Shown: positions 1 through 5,188 of the stretch, piece by piece
Position numbering within the stretch: the stretch's first letter is position 1
How the letters are laid out: each line of letters begins with the position of its first letter
Assembly (NCBI RefSeq): GCF_020217185.1
Contig: NZ_JAIWNX010000059.1
Coordinates: forward strand, 1 to 10,000
Direction of reading: 5' to 3'
DNA: 10,000 nucleotides
DNA from: Asticcacaulis sp.
Lineage (GTDB): Bacteria > Pseudomonadota > Alphaproteobacteria > Caulobacterales > Caulobacteraceae
Made by a program: the position numbers and the translations under genes
The notes under the pieces: model-generated
Seen by the model: the letters and a program-made list of their open reading frames with translations, nothing else
Database searches by the model: none
Told to the model about the DNA's origin: nothing

Positions 1-47
1 GAAAGGGGTTAACCTAATTTAAGGTGTTAACGTCTAAGCTCCGGTCC

Positions 48-1556
48 ATGTCATTAGGGCAAAGGCTGGAAATCAGACAAGGGCAGGGGCTGGTCATCAC
101 GCCCCAGTTGCAGCAAGCGATCAAGCTTCTGCAATTGTCGAACCTTGAGCTGGAGGCCGTGGTCGAGGCTGAGCTGGAGCGCAATCCGCTCTTGCTGCGC
201 GAAGACGGCGATGGCGGTCCGGACGCCCCGGATACCGACTCCGACCTGCCCCGCGAAGAGCGCGGTGAACTGGAACTCTCTGACCGCGATACGCAGCAGG
301 CCAATTCCGATCTCGACGCCTCCGAAGGCGATGTCTATGGCGACGATGAGCCGACGGTGCGCGAGCCTGTGGCCTCGGCCGACATCGGGGAAGGGCCGAT
401 GGTTGATTGGACCCGCGCCGGCAAGGGCGGCGGTTTCGATGGCGACGGTGATACGCTCGACCGCGCTATGAGCCGCGACAAGACTTTGGCCGAACATTTG
501 ATGGATCAGGCCCTGATCGCGGGGTTCAGCGCGCCCGAAATGGCCGTGGCGCAAATCCTGATCGACGCCGTTGATGAAGGTGGCTACCTGCGCGCCGATC
601 TGACGGAAATCGCCGAACGTCTTGGCTGTGCGATGGACCTGATCGAAAAAGTCCTGACGGTCTGTCAGGGCTTTGAACCGACCGGCGTCATGGCCCGTTC
701 GGTGCCGGAATGCCTGAAATTGCAACTGATCGAGCGGAACCGCTTTGATCCGGCTATGGCGGCGCTGATCGACAATCTGGAGCTTCTGGCGCGCCGTGAT
801 CTGAGCGCCCTGCGGCGGGCCTGCGGCGTTGATGACGAAGACCTGGCGGAGATGATCCGCGAACTGAAGGCCCTGACGCCGCGTCCGGGGGCGGCCTTTG
901 GCGCGGAACCACAGGCCGGCGTGGTGCCGGATGTGTTTGTGCGTCAGGACCCGTCGGGCGGCTGGCGCGTCGATCTCAACAGCGACACCCTGCCGCGCGT
1001 TCTGGTCGATCAGAGCTACCACGCCAAGGTGGCGACCTCGGCGCGTTCGGATCAGGAAAAGACCTATCTCAACGAATGCCTGTCGCAGGCCAACTGGCTG
1101 ATCAAGAGCCTTGATCAGCGCGCGCGCACCATCCTCAAGGTGTCGGCGGAAATCGTGCGTCAGCAGGATGGCTTCTTCGTCTATGGCGTCGAACACCTGC
1201 GCCCGTTGAACCTGAAGACGGTGGCTGAGGCCGTGGGGATGCACGAATCGACCATTTCGCGCGTCACGACCAATAAATATATCTCGACCCCGCGCGGGGT
1301 TTTTGAACTGAAATTCTTCTTCACCTCGGCCATTGCCGCGGCCGATGGTTCCGAGGCCCATTCCGCTGAGTCGGTGCGTCACAAGATCAAGCACCTGATC
1401 GAAGGCGAAAAGGCCTCTGGTGAAGTGCTGTCCGACGACCGCATCGTCGAAATTCTCAAAGAGGCCGGCGTTGATATCGCCCGCCGCACCGTGGCCAAAT
1501 ACCGCGAAGCCCTGCGCATCCCGTCTTCGGTCGAGCGCAAGCGGATGATCCGTTAG
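48..1556 (+). CDS. rpoN: RNA polymerase sigma-54 factor RpoN
   Basis: Sigma-54 directs RNA polymerase to -24/-12 promoters that need an AAA+ enhancer-binding activator; in alphaproteobacteria these include nitrogen and, in some groups, flagellar and stalk genes. The 502-residue protein has the full family layout. A Gln/Leu-rich activator-contact region lies at about 1-50, with PQLQQAIKLLQLS near its middle. An acidic low-complexity region II follows at about 50-135, then the core-binding region. The helix-turn-helix is at about 390-411 (KTVAEAVGMHESTISRV), followed by FELKFFF. The diagnostic RpoN box ARRTVAKYRE is at 478-487. The ATG at 48 is chosen because MSLGQRLEIRQGQ matches the usual N-terminus. 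An in-frame GTG at 24 would add eight residues, and neither start has a convincing Shine-Dalgarno, so the start is the only real uncertainty. The TAG stop runs into the left arm of a palindrome. hpf and ptsN, its usual neighbours, lie further downstream on the same strand. Confidence 0.97.
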   Translation: MSLGQRLEIRQGQGLVITPQLQQAIKLLQLSNLELEAVVEAELERNPLLLREDGDGGPDAPDTDSDLPREERGELELSDRDTQQANSDLDASEGDVYGDDEPTVREPVASADIGEGPMVDWTRAGKGGGFDGDGDTLDRAMSRDKTLAEHLMDQALIAGFSAPEMAVAQILIDAVDEGGYLRADLTEIAERLGCAMDLIEKVLTVCQGFEPTGVMARSVPECLKLQLIERNRFDPAMAALIDNLELLARRDLSALRRACGVDDEDLAEMIRELKALTPRPGAAFGAEPQAGVVPDVFVRQDPSGGWRVDLNSDTLPRVLVDQSYHAKVATSARSDQEKTYLNECLSQANWLIKSLDQRARTILKVSAEIVRQQDGFFVYGVEHLRPLNLKTVAEAVGMHESTISRVTTNKYISTPRGVFELKFFFTSAIAAADGSEAHSAESVRHKIKHLIEGEKASGEVLSDDRIVEILKEAGVDIARRTVAKYREALRIPSSVERKRMIR

Positions 1557-1608
1557 AGCGGGATGATTTTAAATGGAAACATCATCCCGCTCTAAATTTT
1601 TGTTTTGT
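1555..1608 (+). terminator. Probable intrinsic terminator of rpoN
   Basis: A perfect 13-base-pair stem (1555-1567 with 1581-1593) is followed at once by the T-rich run AAATTTTTGTTTT. This is the arrangement expected of a Rho-independent terminator for the plus-strand rpoN transcript. The stem overlaps the last two bases of the stop codon. The 13-base loop is longer than usual, and the stem is part of the repeat element, so termination may be a secondary role. Confidence 0.55.
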
Positions 1609-1656
1609 CGCGATATTTTTGTCGAAAACCGCTCATACTTTTCGACATATCGCTCT
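1555..1656 (+). repeat. Composite palindromic intergenic repeat, copy 1
   Basis: This element fills the whole gap between the rpoN stop and the end of the convergent phosphatidyltransferase gene. Palindrome A has perfect 13-base arms (1555-1567 and 1581-1593, AGAGCGGGATGAT and its complement) around a 13-base loop. A T-rich linker at 1594-1610 contains TTTTGTCGCG when its last bases are read into 1612. Palindrome B pairs 1611-1616 with 1647-1652 and 1621-1628 (GTCGAAAA) with 1639-1646, leaving a 4-base bulge and a 10-base loop. The element begins AGAGCG and ends CGCTCT. A second copy in reverse orientation lies after hpf. From memory, this layout resembles repeats dispersed between genes in many alphaproteobacterial genomes; that has not been searched here. 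Confidence 0.75.
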
Positions 1657-1658
1657 AA

Positions 1659-2234
1659 TCAGCCCCTGTTTCGATCTGTCTCAAAGGCCTGACGTGCCCG
1701 GCGCACATATTCGCCGACCGTCATCAGGCACAGGACCGCGCTGAGACTCAGACAGACCACGCCGACGTCAAAGCTGTTTAAGGGTACGATGATATCGGCT
1801 CCCAGAGGCAGGTCGCCATATTGCTCCGGCAGAATAAGCAAGCCAAATCCCAGAAACTGCAACGCAATCTTGGCGCGCTCCAGCGGTGACACCTGGATAT
1901 TGAGTTGATCGGGCAGGGCTTCGTTGAGACCGGCGACCAGAAAATCGCGCGCCAGCAGGACCACGCCGCTGACTACCACGATTTCCGGCACGCCGCGCGT
2001 CAGTAGCCCGCAAAACAGGGTCAGGGTCAGCAAGCGATCAGCCAGCAGATCGAAAAAGGCGCCGAAGCGCGAGGCCTGATTGAGCGCGCGTGCCAGCCAG
2101 CCATCGGCAATATCGCTCAGACCGGCAGCCGCAAAAACGATCAGGGCGGGCCAACTGTCTCCCTTGATCAGGAAGTAGAGCAGAGGGGCCATCAGGACGA
2201 TCCTCAGTCCGGTAAACAGGTTCGCGATTTTCAC
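1659..2234 (-). CDS. CDP-alcohol phosphatidyltransferase family protein
   Basis: Integral membrane enzyme predicted to transfer a phosphatidyl group from CDP-diacylglycerol to a polar alcohol, forming a phospholipid. The 191-residue protein carries the complete family signature D-x2-D-G-x2-A-R-x8-G-x3-D-x3-D: Asp41, Asp44, Gly45, Ala48, Arg49, Gly58, Asp62 and Asp66. These aspartates bind metal and catalyse in known members. Hydrophobic stretches on both sides fit the usual six-helix fold. The N-terminus (KIANLFTGLRIVLMAPLL) looks most like the PgsA/cardiolipin-synthase branch, but the acceptor (glycerol 3-phosphate, phosphatidylglycerol or other) cannot be told from sequence. It starts with GTG, overlapping the lipase stop as GTGA, and a strong GGAGAGG lies at 2240-2246 within the upstream gene. 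It is therefore probably translationally coupled to the lipase. It ends convergent to rpoN, in the palindromic repeat. Confidence 0.88.
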   Translation of the reverse strand: MKIANLFTGLRIVLMAPLLYFLIKGDSWPALIVFAAAGLSDIADGWLARALNQASRFGAFFDLLADRLLTLTLFCGLLTRGVPEIVVVSGVVLLARDFLVAGLNEALPDQLNIQVSPLERAKIALQFLGFGLLILPEQYGDLPLGADIIVPLNSFDVGVVCLSLSAVLCLMTVGEYVRRARQAFETDRNRG

Positions 2235-3556
2235 AAGGGCCTCTCCGTCTCTGTAATCAGTTGCGCCGCCGTTTCGCCACAGGCGGCCAGAACCGCCGTC
2301 TGCGCTGCGCTCATGTGCAGGTTCATGCCGCCTTCATTGCGTTTCAACCGGATGCGGATAATGCGACTGGCGCGGGTGGCGGTCAGCAGGCGGCGACGAA
2401 TATCGGCTTCGCGCATGGAGGCCAGCAGATTCCACACATAGGCCAGCAGGTTGGGCATCGGATCGGCAGCTATGCGGTTCCCTTCTTGCGCTTCGCTCAA
2501 CAGACCGACACGACGCGCTTCGTCATCGCCGTCGCGCAGGCTGTCGAAATCTATACCCCAGGTCGGCGCGTCGTCGGTGTCAAAGACGTCAAACGGAAAG
2601 TTATTGGCGACACCGCCATCGCTCAGATAGAGGCGCACCCCGCCTTCGGCCTGCGCATAGACGGGAATTTGCGACATCAGGCCGGGACAGGCGAGGCTCA
2701 TACGTACAGCGACAAGCACGGGCAGCGCCTCAGGCGGCGGCAGAGGCCAGCGCAGGGCGGGGCGTTGAGGTTGCAGCGCGCCAAGCACCTCATACGGAAA
2801 CAGCCCGGCCCATTCTTTTGGGTCAAACCACAGGGGCGTGTCCAGTTCCGGCAACATGTGCACACGGACGCGCGACAGGTCGGTGGTGACGATGTGCAGC
2901 CGGATATGCTGTGCGCTCAGATCACCGAAGGTCAGGGGGGCATCTGCGCCAGAGATGGTTTGCATCGCCTGATGCAGCCAGTCCGTGACGCCCGGCTGAT
3001 CGCCGCTGCCCAAGCCTGTGCACAGCCCGAAATGGCGGCGGCACACAAGCCTGGCCAGACCGAAGGCGTAAACCATAACCGCCAGAAGCACGAAGACCAG
3101 AAAGACGAGCCCGGTTGCCACGACGTGGGCCGCCGCGTGTCCGCCTCCCTGGCTCCATTGGGCGTATTTGGCAGCCCCGCACACCCCAATCAGCAGGGCA
3201 ACCGATAATGGAAATCCCATGGCCCAAAGGGCCTGCCCCCAGCGCGGTCGCCCAGAACCCGGTGCCAGATGCAACAAGGCGCGCAGTACGGCCCCTGCCG
3301 CCCCTTTGGCGTGCAGAAGGCGCGGCAGTTGCGCGGGCAAGGCGGCGCAGGCCGTTTCCAGCCGCGCAAAGCCCGCCGCATCCCCCCGTCTGCGGGCATA
3401 TTCGGCGGCAGCGCCCAGGGATGCGGCTATGGCCCCGGCTGAGGCTCCCGCCAAACCCGACAGGGCGAAATTCTGTGCCAGTCGCGGCAACAGAGCTGCA
3501 TAGATCAGGCCGGAGGCGACCCCACCCTTCAGTACCAGATTGATGCGCTTGACCAT
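2231..3556 (-). CDS. Membrane-anchored patatin-like phospholipase
   Basis: Predicted Ser-Asp dyad lipid acyl hydrolase. With the start at 3556 the protein has 441 residues. The oxyanion-hole motif is KGGVASG at about 10-16, the nucleophile elbow is GASAG with Ser39, and the catalytic Asp313 is in SDGGVANNFP. The KGGVxSG form, in place of GGGxxG, and the GASAGAIAASLGAAAEYARR block recall a bacterial patatin-related subfamily. Between nucleophile and Asp lie two hydrophobic segments (about 109-130 and 146-167), suggesting a membrane hairpin inserted in the hydrolase domain. No signal peptide is seen. Start choice: the in-frame ATG at 3616 adds 20 residues without similarity and lacks a ribosome-binding site. 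The ATGs at 3562 and 3556 follow G-rich sequence and sit just before the conserved domain. The gene overlaps the phosphatidyltransferase gene by four bases, so both probably act on membrane phospholipid. Substrate is unknown. Confidence 0.85.
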   Translation of the reverse strand: MVKRINLVLKGGVASGLIYAALLPRLAQNFALSGLAGASAGAIAASLGAAAEYARRRGDAAGFARLETACAALPAQLPRLLHAKGAAGAVLRALLHLAPGSGRPRWGQALWAMGFPLSVALLIGVCGAAKYAQWSQGGGHAAAHVVATGLVFLVFVLLAVMVYAFGLARLVCRRHFGLCTGLGSGDQPGVTDWLHQAMQTISGADAPLTFGDLSAQHIRLHIVTTDLSRVRVHMLPELDTPLWFDPKEWAGLFPYEVLGALQPQRPALRWPLPPPEALPVLVAVRMSLACPGLMSQIPVYAQAEGGVRLYLSDGGVANNFPFDVFDTDDAPTWGIDFDSLRDGDDEARRVGLLSEAQEGNRIAADPMPNLLAYVWNLLASMREADIRRRLLTATRASRIIRIRLKRNEGGMNLHMSAAQTAVLAACGETAAQLITETERPL

Positions 3557-3616
3557 CCCCATACCCCAACCCCGAGAGGGTTGTACCCCGTATATCCCCC
3601 AATCCGTTCGCGGCAT

Positions 3617-3820
3617 AGTTAAACGTAATTAACTCATAAAATTCAAGGCGAAGGCTGCGATTTACGGTCGCAGTCCCTACACATTTTCTTGATTTTTCAT
3701 CTGGACCCAGAAGCGTACAGTCGAAGGCGGACCCACGGTCCGTAAACACGGCTGGGGCTCAAGGTCGCCCGCCCTCCAGTGTGGCGACGTCTTTGCAGAT
3801 TAAAGGAGCGAGTTATCGCC
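3617..3820. promoter_or_regulatory. Divergent non-coding region between lipase gene and hpf
   Basis: About 200 bases without a credible gene, lying between divergent starts, so it should hold promoters for both directions. Visible structure: a near-palindrome AGTTAAACGTAATTAACT at 3617-3634 (TTAA-N6-TTAA); a hairpin CTGCGA (3655-3660) with TCGCAG (3668-3673); and a small perfect hairpin CGGACC/GGTCCG at 3728-3742. No convincing -35/-10 pair was found by eye. The A+T-rich part at 3617-3700 is the likeliest promoter location. Confidence 0.4.
3803..3808 (+). promoter_or_regulatory. Shine-Dalgarno of hpf
   Basis: AAAGGAG-type sequence 12 bases before the ATG at 3821, a long but usable spacing. 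It supports that start over an in-frame upstream GTG at 3779. Starting at 3821 also makes the protein begin exactly at the conserved MQIQVTGKKVELG. Confidence 0.6.
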
Positions 3821-4444
3821 ATGCAAATACAGGTTACCGGGAAAAAAGTTGAATTGGGTGCTGCGCTTCAGGAGCGCATCGAAACCGAACTCAATGCGGG
3901 TATCACCAAATATTTTGATCGCGGCGGCGCGTCCGCCGAAGTAACGATCTCCAAGCAGGGCCATCAGTTCAAGGCCGACTGCTGGGTGCGCCTTGCCTCC
4001 GGTCAGACCCTTGTCGCCCATGCCTTTGGCGGCGACGCCCACGCGGCCTTTGATGGCACGCTCGATCATATGGAAAAGCGTATCCGCCGCTATAAGCGCC
4101 GCCTGAAGGACCACTATCCGACCAATACGCCGACCAAGCACGAAATGGCCCCGCTGACCGTCATTCAGGGCAGCGACCTCATCGACGATGAGCCTGAGCT
4201 GGACGATGGCATGGACCACGACAGCCCGCCCCAGCCGATGATCATTGCCGAAACCGAAGCGGCCATCCGCACGCTGAGTGTCTCCCAGGCGGTGGCTGAG
4301 CTGGAGCTTTCCAACTATCCGGTTATCATGTTCCGCAATGCGGGGCATGGCGGGCTGTCGGTGCTTTACCGTCGTCCCGACGGCAATATCGGCTGGATTG
4401 ACCCGGAACGCACCAAGCCGAAACTCAACGGTAAGGCGCATTGA
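3821..4444 (+). CDS. hpf: Long-form ribosome hibernation promoting factor HPF
   Basis: Binds the small ribosomal subunit in the decoding region and, in the long form, pairs two ribosomes into inactive 100S dimers when growth slows. The 207-residue protein has both parts. The N-terminal ribosome-binding domain (about 1-100) begins MQIQVTGKKVELGAALQERI and ends in the basic helix MEKRIRRYKRRLKDHY (84-99). An acidic, poorly conserved linker spans about 115-140. The C-terminal dimerisation domain (about 145-200) includes SNYPVIMFRNAGHGGLSVLYR and GNIGWIDPER. Length matches long HPF rather than the roughly 95-residue short HPF or YfiA. ptsN lies about 260 bases downstream on the same strand and rpoN upstream, the usual company of this gene. 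No promoter could be assigned. The stop codon is one base from a 19-base-arm palindrome. Confidence 0.95.
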   Translation: MQIQVTGKKVELGAALQERIETELNAGITKYFDRGGASAEVTISKQGHQFKADCWVRLASGQTLVAHAFGGDAHAAFDGTLDHMEKRIRRYKRRLKDHYPTNTPTKHEMAPLTVIQGSDLIDDEPELDDGMDHDSPPQPMIIAETEAAIRTLSVSQAVAELELSNYPVIMFRNAGHGGLSVLYRRPDGNIGWIDPERTKPKLNGKAH

Positions 4445-4445
4445 A

Positions 4446-4541
4446 GCGCATTCCGAAAAGTGGGTCCCACTTTTCGGAATGCGCGCCAAAGCGAAATAAC
4501 CAGAGCACGTTTCGATTGGATTCAATCGAAACGTGCTCTGG
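4446..4541 (-). repeat. Composite palindromic intergenic repeat, copy 2 (inverted)
   Basis: Read on the minus strand this has the same plan as the element after rpoN. Palindrome A has 19-base arms (4500-4518 and 4523-4541, CCAGAGCACGTTTCGATTG and its complement) around a 4-base loop. A linker includes CTTTGGCGCG, which matches copy 1's TTTTGTCGCG at 8 of 10 positions. Palindrome B has perfect 19-base arms (4446-4464 and 4466-4484, GCGCATTCCGAAAAGTGGG and its complement) around a single central base. Both copies share AGAGC/GCTCT ends on palindrome A and a CGAAAA/TTTTCG core in palindrome B. No T-run follows on the plus strand, so this is not an obvious terminator for hpf. Confidence 0.75.
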
Positions 4542-4589
4542 CTGGACGTATTGCCGCGAAAATTTCATAAACAGGCCAAAGAGCCGAAG

Positions 4590-4618
4590 TTGACTTGAGT
4601 GGGTGCTGTCTGTAAGGG
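4590..4618 (+). promoter_or_regulatory. Possible ptsN promoter
   Basis: TTGACT at 4590-4595 matches the -35 consensus at five of six positions. The -10 at the 17-base spacing is a poor TAAGGG (4613-4618). It lies between repeat copy 2 and the hairpin, about 90 bases before ptsN, which would otherwise have to be read through two strong palindromes from hpf. Weak evidence. Confidence 0.25.
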
Positions 4619-4621
4619 CTG

Positions 4622-4662
4622 GCGCGGTCGCGTACCGCCGTTTGAGCGGCGGATGACCGCGC
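4622..4662 (+). other. Strong hairpin in the ptsN leader
   Basis: Outer stem GCGCGGTC (4622-4629) pairs with GACCGCGC (4655-4662), inner stem CCGCCG (4635-4640) with CGGCGG (4647-4652), around a 6-base loop TTTGAG and an asymmetric internal loop (5 and 2 bases). That gives 14 G+C-rich pairs ending 43 bases before the ptsN ATG. No T-run follows, so it is not a standard terminator. It could be an RNA-stabilising or regulatory leader structure, or a degraded repeat. Confidence 0.5.
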
Positions 4663-4705
4663 ATGGCTCTATCGGTCCTGTGCCCGCAAACTTGATGGAT
4701 ATGGT

Positions 4706-5179
4706 ATGTTCCTCACCGAAGTGCTTGACCGGAACAGCGTTGCCGGGCCGGTAAGCGCCAATTCCAAGCGCAATGCCTTGCAGATCGTCGCTGATGTGGC
4801 GGAACGGACGCTTGGGGCCTATGGGCTTGAGGCCGATGCCATCCTTCAGGGCCTGCTGGAGCGCGAAAAGCTGAGTTCGACCGGCGTGGGTCAGGGCGTG
4901 GCCGTGCCCCATGCGGCCTTGCCGGGTCTGACCCGTATGCACGGCGTCTTTATCCGTCTGGAAACCCCGGTCAGCTATGAGGCCATCGACGATGTGCCGG
5001 TCGATCTGATCTTCGCCCTGTTTGCGCCGGAAGAGGCGGGTTCCGAACATCTGCGGGCTCTGGCCAAGGTGTCGCGCATCCTGCGTCAGAAGGAGCTGCG
5101 CGAGCAACTGCGTCAGGTCGATACGGCGGATGCGCTCTATGCGCTGCTCAACCGCACCGAAACCAGCCACGCGGCCTAA
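4706..5179 (+). CDS. ptsN: PTS IIA-like nitrogen regulatory protein PtsN (EIIA-Ntr)
   Basis: Final phosphate acceptor of the nitrogen phosphotransferase chain (PtsP to PtsO/NPr to PtsN). It regulates by phosphorylation-dependent protein contacts, for example with potassium transport or sensor kinases, rather than by transporting sugar. The 157-residue protein is a single PTS EIIA type-2 domain of normal length. The phospho-acceptor is His69 in STGVGQGVAVPHA, preceded by LLEREKLSSTG and followed by ETPVSYEAIDDVPVDLIFALFAPEE, all typical of PtsN. The ATG at 4706 has only a weak GGA upstream (4697-4699), and no better in-frame start is seen. It follows hpf on the same strand, as in the classic rpoN-hpf-ptsN order. 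It ends nine bases from the end of the convergent CoA-transferase gene with no terminator between them. Confidence 0.95.
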   Translation: MFLTEVLDRNSVAGPVSANSKRNALQIVADVAERTLGAYGLEADAILQGLLEREKLSSTGVGQGVAVPHAALPGLTRMHGVFIRLETPVSYEAIDDVPVDLIFALFAPEEAGSEHLRALAKVSRILRQKELREQLRQVDTADALYALLNRTETSHAA

Positions 5180-5188
5180 GTCACGGGA

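Noticed and set aside
54..1394. 446-codon open frame antisense to rpoN
   Set aside because: A shadow frame produced by high G+C codon bias. Its translation has no recognisable domain, and the opposite strand encodes an unmistakable complete RpoN.
2261..3208. 315-codon plus-strand frame opposite the patatin gene
   Set aside because: It overlaps the catalytic motifs of a complete patatin-like protein on the other strand and shows no domain of its own.
4446..4484. Palindrome after hpf as an intrinsic terminator
   Set aside because: The stem is very strong, but no T-run follows on the plus strand and the central spacer is one base. It is better described as part of the repeat element.
4541..4555. 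Possible sigma-54 promoter before ptsN (TGG...TTGCC)
   Set aside because: The GG-to-GC spacing is 7 rather than the required 10 bases, so it cannot be a -24/-12 element.
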